Assembly: GCF_020178975.1 (NCBI RefSeq)
Contig: NZ_JAHXBU010000094.1
Location: forward strand, 558,001-622,000
Direction: 5' to 3'
DNA: 64,000 bases
DNA from: Cesiribacter sp. SM1
Lineage (GTDB): Bacteria > Bacteroidota > Bacteroidia > Cytophagales > Cyclobacteriaceae
The notes under the pieces are model-generated. The model was not told the DNA's origin and searched no databases. It worked only from the letters and a program-made list of their open reading frames with translations. The position numbers and the translations under genes are program-made. Below, piece after piece: positions 20,601 to 29,000 of the stretch. Position 1 is the first letter of the stretch, and each line of letters opens with the position of its first letter.

Positions 20601-21452
20601 AGCACCATTCTGCAAACCAGTAATTGGGAAGAAAACAGTGCCAAAGCCAGCCATCTGATCGGGAATAGTACCCGATAAGGTGAGTGAACTGTAGCTTTCT
20701 CCATTGTTGCCATTATAAGGAATCAGCTGCCAGCCTGTTAAGTTTGTGCCGGCCAGGCCAGCCAGCTCAACACCTTCGTTTTGGTCAGTACCTTCGTTAT
20801 CGTAGTGAATTTCGTTGATGAAAACGATGGTAGAAGCACCTGGAGTCGGATCCGGATCCGGATCAGGGTCGGGATCGGTACCACCGCCACCTTCGCCAAA
20901 GCTTTGAGCACTATTAACTGCCCCAAAGGTTGCAGTGGCTTCAGCTGCCCAGCTAAAGTCTGCATAGGTAGTGCCGTTGCCGGCTAGTTGCAGCGAAAAA
21001 TTTGCCGGGGTTGAGCTGCCTTCTGCCACACCTATGTCTGTACTGCTAAGTCCGTCGGCAGGGCCTCCAACAGCAGTAAAGCTACCTTCGTAGCTTAAGA
21101 ATTGTACAACACCGCCATTATTATCGATTAGCGCAACCCCGTCAGGAGCACCATTCTGAATGCCGGTATAGCTTTCTGTTACAAAGCCATATCCGCTGTT
21201 CTGGTCGGAAATAGTACCGCTCAGGTTTATTGTGCCGTATGGAGCACCGTTGTTGCCATTGTAGAGCACCAGGCTCCAGCCGCTTAAATCTGTTCCGGCA
21301 GGACCGGCTACTTCAATGGCTTCATTAGCATCTGTATCAACATTATCGTAATGAATCTCATTGATAAACACCGCCTGGCCTTTTGCAATCTGCGTGCTGC
21401 CCAGGGCAAAAGCCAACAGAAAAAATGCCTTAATCAGTAAATTTCTTCTCAT
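17622..21452 (-). CDS. Secreted T9SS cargo: three lamin-tail-like repeats, OB-fold and endonuclease/exonuclease/phosphatase domain
   Basis: The 1276-aa protein has a signal peptide (about residues 1-26, ending AKGQA). Three homologous units start FINEIHYDN at about residues 28, 210 and 374; each looks like a lamin-tail (LTD) beta domain. A PDPDPDPDP linker lies before the second. At about 545-740 there is an OB-fold/YhcR-like region. At about 745-1045 an EEP nuclease fold has MSWNMEFFG, AVQEI, INIHAKSG, LLGDYNDDVD and SDHLP, covering the metal and catalytic His/Asp/Asn motifs. A PKD/SprB-like beta region (SVSGGNGEYSYSWSTGETT) and a Cys-rich stretch follow. The last 85 residues form a type A T9SS sorting domain (VKLYTLAGQELATL, GLYLVRM). 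It is likely a cell-surface or released DNase/phosphodiesterase. Confidence 0.92.
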   Translation of the reverse strand: MRRNLLIKAFFLLAFALGSTQIAKGQAVFINEIHYDNVDTDANEAIEVAGPAGTDLSGWSLVLYNGNNGAPYGTINLSGTISDQNSGYGFVTESYTGIQNGAPDGVALIDNNGGVVQFLSYEGSFTAVGGPADGLSSTDIGVAEGSSTPANFSLQLAGNGTTYADFSWAAEATATFGAVNSAQSFGEGGGGTDPDPDPDPDPTPGASTIVFINEIHYDNEGTDQNEGVELAGLAGTNLTGWQLIPYNGNNGESYSSLTLSGTIPDQMAGFGTVFFPITGLQNGAPDGIALVDAENNVIQFLSYEGSFEANNGPAAGLTSTDIGVAEGSSTPANFSLQLTGTGSAYADFTWAAETASTYNAVNNNQVFLPLQDVVFINEIHYDNDGTDVGEGVEVAGNAGANLEGWQLVAYNGNGGGAYNTTNLSGIIPNQQNGYGTVFFAISGLQNGAPDGIALVDPDGIVVQFLSYEGAFTAVGGPADGTLSTDIGVAEGSSTPVGASLQLSGTGFNYADFTWSGPLASTYNTINTDQRFGTGGGTDPDPEPQEVSIAEAKNLPLGTLVIINGTLTAVNELGGPAYLQDKTGGIAVFDYQVHGPDAFSIGDSIQVTASIGAFNQMVQLVDVTNVESFGPANNPVEPVVVNIAEITPALEGQLITIPGASFVDSRGLLFPESNYDITDGTGTLALRIDGDVESLVGREIPDEAVTTTGVLSSFRGTLQLLPRFIEDLPGTEPYVPEGTDIPLSTTLEVMSWNMEFFGSTLPNFGPENVELQMQNARILIEQANADIIAVQEISDEALLQQLADMLGYEKICSDRFSYSFDEPDPTFPEQKICFLYNPATITVVDERVIFEEMYDAARAGETTPLDAYPTGNPSSFWSSGRLPYMITVDATIDGVTERIQLINIHAKSGSGANDLERRFFDVQALNDTLDQFYPDANIILLGDYNDDVDESIGGGTTTYTEFVEAENFRVVTSTLSEAGLRSFITQDNVIDHITISDELYDNYLAGTETLIIPFSYIENYASTTSDHLPVLTRFELYEPLEVSISGDEVVYYGYEPEECTTLTASVSGGNGEYSYSWSTGETTESIEACPETSTTYTLTVMDAVGNTTTETFSVCAIDATCGRGKLQLCWQPAKNKPVYVQLCLPEQLADFFISRGASIGGCFAEQACAPDEKNTNARISQNADVQYLNINSAFSVTPNLVSGRATVDFIVLEEGRTTVKLYTLAGQELATLYDAKDSFGTARSAEFSVANYKGGLYLVRMTTASGEAFTTKIVVQP
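19850..21372 (-). repeat. Three tandem lamin-tail-like domain repeats
   Basis: Units begin near 21371, 20825 and 20333. Each encodes FINEIHYDN...NGAPDG(V/I)AL...VQFLSYEGSF...STDIGVAEGSSTP, with strong DNA-level similarity as well (for example the CTACCTTCGTAGCTTAA-type segment recurs). Confidence 0.85.
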
Positions 21453-21664
21453 AAATTACCTCATTAAAAATGATAAAGATATTTTCAAATCTATATAAAA
21501 GATTTAAAAGCAAGGCTTAGGAAGGGTTATGGTATTATTAATTATTTAAATAATAGCTCAAATATTACGTTGATCAGCGGGCACGGCAGCCTGGCCGCGG
21601 TGGTAACAAAAGAGTAGGTCTGTAAAACCACGGGGGCAGCAGATAGTTATCTTTTTAAACTTAA

Positions 21665-21922
21665 ATGATCATGAAAAAAAGTATATGTGCAGTTATGCTG
21701 CTAATGGGTACACTGGCTGCCTGTAGTGAAAGCCGCGAAGGGGATGACAATGCTCAGATGAGAAGAGATGATATGGCTCCTATTCAATATTCCGATCCGG
21801 ACGATACAGATACAATGCAGCAGAATGAGCCGGATACAGCAAAGAGACGCATCAATAACATTCCGGGGAGGCCTGCAGATTCCATAACCACGCAGCCATA
21901 CGGCACGGGAACGAACATATAG
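21665..21922 (+). CDS. Small lipoprotein
   Basis: The 85-aa product (or 83 aa from the second ATG at 21671, MKKS) has a lipoprotein signal MKKSICAVMLLMGTLAAC with the lipobox LAAC. An acidic, disordered mature part follows (DPDDTDTMQQNEPD). It is probably membrane-anchored; no family was recognised. It converges on the SIR2-like gene with a shared hairpin at 21926-21957. Confidence 0.8.
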   Translation: MIMKKSICAVMLLMGTLAACSESREGDDNAQMRRDDMAPIQYSDPDDTDTMQQNEPDTAKRRINNIPGRPADSITTQPYGTGTNI

Positions 21923-21925
21923 TAC

Positions 21926-21957
21926 CTGATGCCTCTGCCATGGCAATGAGGCATCAG
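21926..21957. terminator. Hairpin between convergent genes
   Basis: CTGATGCCTC (21926-21935) pairs with GAGGCATCAG (21948-21957), followed on the plus strand by CTGTTTTC. It overlaps the end of the SIR2-like gene. Confidence 0.6.
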
Positions 21958-23069
21958 CTGTTTTCTGCCTGGCTTACAGCTGTTTTGCTTTTGGCCAGGT
22001 GCTGCACATATTCTGTAAGACCATTCTCGAACACCGTTACGTTTTCTGGGCCAAAGAAACGTTCTACCTTTCTTTTTGCATACTTATCCTGGTAGAGTAC
22101 GGCATCTATTTCTTTAGGCGGTTCTTTGTGCTTAAGCCTGATTTCGGCACTCTTAATAAGGTGCTTGAGCTCAAAATCGGCTTCGGGGAGGGAGTAACCT
22201 ATAAATACCCATTTTTGTGCCTCAGACAGCAGGTTTTCTGCCTCATGCCAGATGGCAGAGTAAGCCGCTGTACGAAATGATTTGCGGTAGCTGAAGGTGG
22301 CAATGTGGGTAGTGAGGTTACTGCTGCAGATGCGGCATTTGTCGTCCTGCTCGTCTATCTGGGAGCAGGCATCAAAGTGAGTATCATTGAAAGAGGGATC
22401 GAAAAGCTTAAAGTCGCTCAGGTAAAGGCCTACTTTTTTGTGGAGCGACAGCTTTTTATCGAGCTGGTAAAAGAGTGTTTTGCAGTTTTTGCAGTAAGCC
22501 CAGTTACTTGAGCCATGCATTTTGCAGATTTTGATGCCATCCACAGGGCTGCTCCTGCGTTTGCTTTGCCAGTCGTAAGAAGGGGTAACATAGTTGATGG
22601 TAACATCAGGATCGATTTCTTCCAGGTGTTTCTCCAGCACAATATCCCAGTTCATCACAATGTATGAGCAGTCATAGTCCTGGTAATGCCGCAAAAGGCT
22701 GTCTATATCTTCGCAGATGTTAAAACGCTGATCCAGGATCTGAAAGGTGCGGTATATGAGCATTCTTCGCAGCGCCCGTAATTTATCCGGCGGGTAAATG
22801 TTACCCAGGTGGGTGCCATTGGTAACAGATATATCTATTGATGTAAACACATCCTCCAGGGAGGGGATTTCCTTACCCTCCTGCCAGCCAAAGGTATATC
22901 CTAAAAAATCGCAGATAATTTTTGTGATTGTCTGGTCCAGCGGACTATCAAACTCATCAGAAACCAGCAGGGGGGTTAAATCGGCCTGCACCGGTAAATC
23001 GGCACATTTGGAAAAACCTGCTCCCAGTATAAAAGCTACTTTTTTGCGTTTGTTGCTGTTGTTCTTCAT
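21954..23069 (-). CDS. SIR2-like domain protein with inserted zinc ribbon
   Basis: The 371-aa soluble protein has sirtuin-fold NAD-binding motifs: GAGFSK at residues 16-21, MNWDIVLE (Asn140/Asp142, the NxD site), KMHGSSNW with His185 at the catalytic-His position, and WVFIGYSLPEADFELK at about 287-302. Two CxxC pairs (193/196 CKNC; 245/248 CRIC) form a probable zinc ribbon, as in class SIR2 proteins. Stand-alone prokaryotic SIR2-like proteins of this type include NAD-hydrolysing antiphage effectors. No partner (nuclease, Argonaute or sensor gene) is adjacent, so neither deacetylase nor defence function is established. Confidence 0.85.
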   Translation of the reverse strand: MKNNSNKRKKVAFILGAGFSKCADLPVQADLTPLLVSDEFDSPLDQTITKIICDFLGYTFGWQEGKEIPSLEDVFTSIDISVTNGTHLGNIYPPDKLRALRRMLIYRTFQILDQRFNICEDIDSLLRHYQDYDCSYIVMNWDIVLEKHLEEIDPDVTINYVTPSYDWQSKRRSSPVDGIKICKMHGSSNWAYCKNCKTLFYQLDKKLSLHKKVGLYLSDFKLFDPSFNDTHFDACSQIDEQDDKCRICSSNLTTHIATFSYRKSFRTAAYSAIWHEAENLLSEAQKWVFIGYSLPEADFELKHLIKSAEIRLKHKEPPKEIDAVLYQDKYAKRKVERFFGPENVTVFENGLTEYVQHLAKSKTAVSQAENS

Positions 23070-23227
23070 GTATGGGTTTCAACGGTGGTGCAAACCCGAG
23101 GTTGCAGAAAAAATGCGAGAAGTACTATGATAAAATATAAATAATGGAACACACCTTTGCCGCCATTTTTTTTATTTATTCGCTGCTTTTGCAAAGAACA
23201 GGGTAATAGTGACAGACAAGAAATAGC

Positions 23228-23260
23228 AAAGCCTGCAATGCAGCGCGCATCACAGGCTTT
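23228..23260 (-). terminator. Probable terminator of the Bcr/CflA gene
   Basis: On the minus strand AAAGCCTG (23260-23253) pairs with CAGGCTTT (23235-23228), followed by GCTATTTCTTG. It lies 25 bp beyond the stop at 23285. The T tract is short. Confidence 0.55.
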
Positions 23261-23284
23261 AGAATGAAAGCTAATATTTAGCTG

Positions 23285-24496
23285 CTAGTGAGAAGCCGCA
23301 GCCATTTCTGCTCTTTTAGCCTTGTGCCGGTAAATAAGCAGTACACCCAGTGCAAAGCTGGCGCAGCCGGCCATAGTTAAAGCCATTGGCAACGGGGTGC
23401 CATTGTGGAAAAAGCTAACTGATACAGAAGCCAGGGCACCGGCTACCATTTGAATACTCCCTAACAGGGCCGAAGCACTGCCGGCATAGCGGGTAAAAGG
23501 GCTTAGGGCAACAGCAGTAGCATTTGGCGCAACAAAGCCGGAACAGAACAGGAATCCAAAAATAAGTACCAGGGTGCCGGTAACATCTAAAACGCCCCAC
23601 ACCGTTCCTACAGCCAGCAACAAGCCCAGTACTCCCTGGAAAACACTGGCACGGCGGGTAATCTGCTCTGCTGTTTTGCGCTTAAGCAACAGGCGGTTTA
23701 TCTGGCTGCCCAGGATAAAGCCAAAGGCATTCAGGCCAAACAGCCACCCATAGTAGGTTTCCGACAGCCCAAAATATTCCATAAACACAAAGGGTGAACC
23801 CGAGATATAAGCAAACATGCCGGCGAAGGCAACGCTGCCTGCAATGGAATAGGTGATAAATTCAGGATCTTTCAGCACCATCAGGTAATCTTTCAGCACT
23901 TTTTTTGGCTGAAGAGACACACTGGCATCTGGCTGTTTGCTCTCCGGCAATAAGCGGTAGACCATAAACAGCAGGGCAGCGGCTATAAGGGTAAGCGCTG
24001 TAAATATGTGGCGCCAGCCAAAGCTTGCTGTTACAAATCCGCCCAGGGTAGGTGCAACAATGGGTGCTACCCCCATCACCAGGATCAGGGTAGAAAAAAC
24101 CTTAGCGGTTTCGCTGGCCGGAAACAGGTCGCGCACAATGGCGCGCCCTGCCACCATGCCCACACAGCCACCCAGGGCCAGCAGCAGGCGCAGCCCTATT
24201 AGCCAGAAAACATCTGGCGCAAAGGCACAGCCAATAGCGGCCAGCAGGTACAGAAACAGGCCAATCAGCAAAGGTGTTCTACGGCCATATCGGTCTATAA
24301 CAGGACCATAAATGAGCTGCCCTACCGAAATACCAACAAAATAGCTGGTAAGCGAAAAGCCAACATGTGCAATATCTGTCTGCAGGTCTTTGGCAATGGC
24401 CGGGAAGCCCGGCAGGTACATATCTATAGAAAAAGGCCCAAGTGCAGCCAAAGCACCCAGCACCAATATAATTTTAGTTCTTTGTTGTTGATTCAC
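23285..24496 (-). CDS. Bcr/CflA-type drug-resistance MFS transporter
   Basis: The 403-aa protein has 12 predicted membrane helices and a GTG start at 24496. The N-terminus LGALAALGPFSIDMYLPGFPAIA is the Bcr/CflA signature. It is followed by the MFS motif GPVIDRYGRRTPLL between helices 2 and 3 and the antiporter-type GVAPIVAPTLGGFV in helix 5. It is an inner-membrane proton-coupled exporter. The substrate cannot be told from sequence (bicyclomycin, chloramphenicol, sulfonamides and cysteine are known for the family). No local regulator gene is seen. Confidence 0.93.
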   Translation of the reverse strand: MNQQQRTKIILVLGALAALGPFSIDMYLPGFPAIAKDLQTDIAHVGFSLTSYFVGISVGQLIYGPVIDRYGRRTPLLIGLFLYLLAAIGCAFAPDVFWLIGLRLLLALGGCVGMVAGRAIVRDLFPASETAKVFSTLILVMGVAPIVAPTLGGFVTASFGWRHIFTALTLIAAALLFMVYRLLPESKQPDASVSLQPKKVLKDYLMVLKDPEFITYSIAGSVAFAGMFAYISGSPFVFMEYFGLSETYYGWLFGLNAFGFILGSQINRLLLKRKTAEQITRRASVFQGVLGLLLAVGTVWGVLDVTGTLVLIFGFLFCSGFVAPNATAVALSPFTRYAGSASALLGSIQMVAGALASVSVSFFHNGTPLPMALTMAGCASFALGVLLIYRHKAKRAEMAAASH

Positions 24497-24915
24497 GGTA
24501 CATTAATTTAGAGCAGAAGCATCTCTGATCTGAAAGCTTCGGGAAAAAATATAAGGGCACATTGCTTTGCCCCGGTTTCCTAACACAAATGAGCAGCTGT
24601 AAGTGCAAAGCATTTGAATGTTTTGCAAATTTGAAAAAGCTTTTCGGCTTATGCGTTATCGTTGCTGGTTTATATTGCACGCTGCTTTAGGCCCAAATGC
24701 CGGCAGTCTGGCCAAGAAGGGGCAGGGAGAGCAGCAGCGCTGCAGAAGCAGGCATGGAGTAGTTCGGCAGGTAAAGTAGCTGATAAATCTGGCAGTTTAC
24801 AGGTACACGAAGAAATGCTTCAAACCAGGTAAGGGGCATTGCCTGTACCTGGTTTGAAGCATAAGCTGTGCTTAGCGCAGTACTGATTTTTAACGGATCA
24901 CTTGCAGGGAGGCTG
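24497..24915. other. 419-bp intergenic region with a 17-bp perfect hairpin
   Basis: No gene is seen. It contains the hairpin at 24815-24862 and, near 24496-24660, the promoter region of the Bcr/CflA gene. The stretch 24690-24780 is GC-richer and featureless. Confidence 0.5.
24815..24862 (-). terminator. 17-bp perfect hairpin downstream of pfkB
   Basis: ATGCTTCAAACCAGGTA (24815-24831) pairs perfectly with 24846-24862 around a 14-nt loop. On the minus strand it is followed by TTCTTCG, and it sits 54 nt past the pfkB stop. It is a likely terminator with a weak U tract or a 3'-end stabiliser. Confidence 0.6.
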
Positions 24916-25863
24916 TTAGGCAGGACTGCCGCTTTTTTCCCTTAGCCACTCATAAATACTCTCTACATCTTCGCGGCGGCAGAGCTCGGAACCCGGGCTC
25001 ATGGTGGCGGCAGTGCCGGCAGCCACACCCCAGCGGATCATATCGTGGTGCGATTTACCCAGACTAAGGGCAAGCACCATGCCTGCTACCATGCTATCGC
25101 CTGCACCTACTGTGCTTAGCTGCTTTACCGTAGGTGGCACTACATATTCGATGTGGTTTCTTGTGGCAAGCATAGCGCCTCTTGGCCCCAGCGATACAGC
25201 CAGCATGGTGGCCTTTCCTGTGTTGATTACTTCTTTGGCTATTTCCTCCTGCTCCAGTGCATTAACTTCCTCCTTACCTGCCAGCTGGCTTAACTCGCCC
25301 AGGTTTGGCTTCAGGAGGCACACACCAAAATCGGCAGCCTTCATCAGGGCTTTGCCAGAGGTATCCACTACACATTTAATACCACGCCCCTGGGCCATCT
25401 GGGTTATTTTGGCATAGAAATCATCTGGAGCACCGGTAGGCAGGCTGCCACTGGCTACCAGGTACTCTACCTCCTCGGGCAGGTTTCTGACTGCCTCAAG
25501 GCAGGCCTCCAGCTCTTCTTCGCTTACTTTGGCGCCGGGCATTCCAAAGCGGTACTGCTTTTGTGTACTCTTTTCAAAAACAACCAGGTTTTCGCGGGTC
25601 TCCTCCTTCGCATGTATCCGCTGCTGCCTGATGCCTTCTTCTGCCAGCAATTTTTCCATTTTATCGCCGGCAGGGCCTCCGGCCAGGTAAATACAGAGCG
25701 AATCGCCGCCCAGGAATTTGATTGCCCTGCTTACGTTGATGCCACCGCCGCCTGGTTCCCAGCGGGGCATATCACAGCGCAGCTTTTCATCGGGCAGCAG
25801 CCGATCGGTTTCAGTACTTTTATCCAGCGCAGGATTGAGTGTAAGGGTTACTATTTTTGTCAT
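24916..25863 (-). CDS. pfkB: 6-phosphofructokinase, PfkB family
   Basis: This 315-aa ribokinase-fold enzyme closely follows E. coli Pfk-2: TLTLNPALDKST, GKLRC-like EKLRCDMPRWEPGGGGINVSRAI, RFGMPGA, LKPNLGELSQL, VSLGPRGAML, and the catalytic STVGAGDSMVAGM. It would phosphorylate fructose 6-phosphate; tagatose 6-phosphate or fructose 1-phosphate kinases are relatives and cannot be wholly excluded. It lies just downstream of the P-type ATPase gene on the same strand with a 160-bp gap holding a dispersed repeat. Confidence 0.88.
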   Translation of the reverse strand: MTKIVTLTLNPALDKSTETDRLLPDEKLRCDMPRWEPGGGGINVSRAIKFLGGDSLCIYLAGGPAGDKMEKLLAEEGIRQQRIHAKEETRENLVVFEKSTQKQYRFGMPGAKVSEEELEACLEAVRNLPEEVEYLVASGSLPTGAPDDFYAKITQMAQGRGIKCVVDTSGKALMKAADFGVCLLKPNLGELSQLAGKEEVNALEQEEIAKEVINTGKATMLAVSLGPRGAMLATRNHIEYVVPPTVKQLSTVGAGDSMVAGMVLALSLGKSHHDMIRWGVAAGTAATMSPGSELCRREDVESIYEWLREKSGSPA

Positions 25864-25876
25864 AGGTTGTGTATGG

Positions 25877-26010
25877 GAGCCAGGAGTCAGGAATCAGGAG
25901 TATGACGATGGCCAGATAAACCATGGGCCATGGATAAAGCATTCCTGATGCTGTTCCTGAAGTAAGTTTCCGATCTGAAGCCCCTGGTCTTGGTACCTGA
26001 CTCGTGGCTC
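25877..26010. repeat. Intergenic inverted repeat, copy 2 of a dispersed element
   Basis: GAGCCA (25877-25882)/TGGCTC (26005-26010) and GAGTCAGG (25884-25891)/CCTGACTC (25996-26003) are nested inverted pairs. The right part 25985-26010 matches 431-456 at 22 of 26 positions. A separate palindrome CCATGGGCCATGG lies at about 25921-25933. Confidence 0.55.
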
Positions 26011-26025
26011 CTGGTTCATATTAAA

Positions 26026-29000
26026 TTAAAAATCTTTTCGTACTGTTTTTATCAGCTGAATGATGATACTTGGCAAAACAGCAGCTACCATCACCAGCCC
26101 CCAGTGCCTGGGTGCGAGGCCATCGAATTGCAGCAGTTCTGCCAGGCCTGGAATCAAATAGCCCATGAGCAGGAAAGCAGCACAAACTGCCAGTGCCATC
26201 CACACATATTTGTTGCGTGTTACCTGGTTGCTGAACATGTTCTCCCGCGCCTCGCGCATATTAAAAACATGCAGCAGCTGCGCAAATGCCAGGCTGAAGA
26301 AGGCCACATCATTGGTGATACCTTCTGGTTCCTGCCAGATGTAATGGGCAAAAAGGTAAGCTCCGGTAACACTCGCAGTAATAATAACGCCATATACTGC
26401 TATTTGCAACCAGTTTTTATTGTTAATGAGCGGTTCCTGCGGATCTTTTGGAGGCTGCTCCATTACCTTTGGCGTGCCGCGGCCTATACCCAGGGCCAGC
26501 GCCGGAAAAACATCAGAAAGCAGGTTCAGGAACAGCAGTTGCAGCGGTTCCAGCGGTAAGATCAGGAGTCCGAAGCTAATAATGGCGATGATGAGGATCT
26601 CTGCCAGATGATAGGAGAGCTGGTAGATAATAAATTTACGGATGTTGCCGAAAATGATCCGCCCTTCCTCAATTGCGTAGATGATGGAGTTGAACTTATC
26701 ATCTTTCAGTATCATATCTGATACCTCCTGGGCCACCTGGGTACCTCTTTTGCCCATGGCAATACCAATATTGGCCTTTTTAAGGGCGGGCGCATCGTTT
26801 ACACCATCGCCCGTCATGCCTACAATTTCGCCTTCATCCTGGTAGTGCTTAATTAAATCGAGCTTCTGGCCGGGATCTACCCGTGAAAACACAGGGGTAC
26901 TGATCAATACTTTATTATCATTCTTATCCAGCTCGGCCTGCAGGTTTTTACCGTGCAGCACAGTATGCTCCGACTCGTTCTCCTCATTTACCAGGCGTAC
27001 GTCTTTAGCAATTTTGAGGGCGGTGCCGGGATGGTCGCCGGTTACCATCACTACTTTTATGCCTGCTTTGTGGCAAACATCCATAGCCTCGGCAACTTCT
27101 TGCCTGGGCGGGTCCAGAAAGCCTATAAGGCCGGTAAAGGTAAGATCGTGCAGAAAGTCTTCGGCCTCCTCTCCTTGCGGCAGGTGGTCGGTGGTTTTAT
27201 AGGCAAAGCCCAGCACGCGCAGGCCATCACCGGATAGCTCATCATTTTTCCGTAGCCAGTACTCCTTATCTTGTTCACCAAGCTCTTTTTCTTCTCCATC
27301 CAGCAGAATTCTGGAAGAACGGCCCAGTATGGCATCGGCAGCGCCTTTGCCTGCTACGTAGAGGTGCTTATCTTCCTGATGAATGGTACCCATTACCATG
27401 CTTTCAGAGTCGAAGGGATCGTGCAGCCGGCGCTCCAGCCGCCGGTGTTGCTGGTAAAGGTCTGGCTGATAGTTACTGGTAAAGTGGAGCAGGGCAACTT
27501 CCAGCGGGTCACCTTCGCCCCGTTTGTATGCATCTTCGTCCTCCTCTACATCTACTTCTTCAACAAGCTCTTCTTCCTCTTCTTCCTCCTCAGGTTCTGC
27601 CTGCATCTTGTTGGGAGGCACAGGCCGGGCACTTGCCACTCTATCCTGATGAGGTGAGGTGCTTTTTTCAGAGGCAGCTCTATCTTTCTCTACAATACGG
27701 TCTTCTATCGTTTCACTGAATATTTTCTCTTTTGATTGTTTACTGGTGTCAGAGACTGAACCAGGCTTTGCGGGTCTGTCCAGGGCGTCTTTTTGTGTTC
27801 TTTCTACTGCGGCGGTCTCTAGCGGTGCAGTGTCCACTGGGGCAGTATCCACTGCGGCAGCATCCACTGGGGCAGCCCCTTTTTCTTCTCCTGTAAGGAA
27901 TGCATCGTTGGCCAGCACAGAAATTTTGAGCAGGTGCAGCAGATTTTTATTTTCCCGGGGATCCAGCCCTTCTTTAGAAAGCTGAGGCTGGCTGCCCTCT
28001 TTCCAGTCTACATCTGCTCTTATATCGTTTGGCAGAAAAAAGGTATTGACTGTAAGGCGGTTTTCTGTGAGGGTACCGGTTTTATCGGTAAAGATTACGG
28101 TGGTTTCGCCAAGGGTTTCTACAGCAGCAAGCCGCTTAACAATTACATTCTTTTTAGCCAGGCGCAGCATACCGCGGGCAAGGGCAATGGAAGCTACAAT
28201 GGGTAAGCCTTCGGGAATAGCGGCGATGGTCCAGGCAATAGAGGTTTGTATCAGCTCATAAATCTCTTTGCCCGATAACCAGCCGAAGAGGAAAAAAGCC
28301 GCAGCCAGGCCAAGGGTAGCCCAGATAAGGTTTTTTGCCAGCTTGGAGAGTTTAAGGGTAAGAGGTGTTTCTGCATCTGCTTCCTCCCCTACCATGGCAG
28401 AAATATTGCCCAGCTCAGTGTGCATACCGGTGGCAAATACCACCGCTTTCCCCGTACCGGTGGTAACGGCTGTGCCTTTATACAATATGTTGGTACGGTC
28501 GGCTACTCCTTTTTCTTCCTGCAGTGCTTCTGCTGTTTTGTTTACCGGCAGCGACTCTCCTGTTAGCGGCGATTCGTCTACCCCCAGCTCGGCGGCTTCT
28601 ATAATGCGGGCATCTGCAGATACCAGGTCTCCCTGCTCTATCAGCAGAATATCGCCGGGCACCAGTTCTTCGGCATTGATGGTGGCTCTTTTGCCATTGC
28701 GCAGCACCTTTGCCTCTATTTTATCCAGCTGCTGCAATGCCTCCATGCTTTGCTGGGCCTGGTACTCCATCCAGAACCCGATAATGGTGTTAATGAGCAG
28801 CACAACCAGAATGGCAATGGCTTCGGCATAATCGCCAAATATAAAAGCTACGGTTGTGGCTGCCATCAGCAGGTACACCACCGGGTTATTAATCTGCGAC
28901 AGAATAATATGCCAGATGCTTTTCTGTTCGTGCTCCTCCAGTTCATTGGGGCCCCACTCTTCCCTTCGCCTTATTATTTCCTGTTCCGAGAGGCCTGCAG

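Noticed and set aside
21954-24496. SIR2-like gene plus exporter as a defence island
   Set aside because: No nuclease, Argonaute, sensor or mobile gene is nearby; neighbours are ordinary envelope and transport genes.
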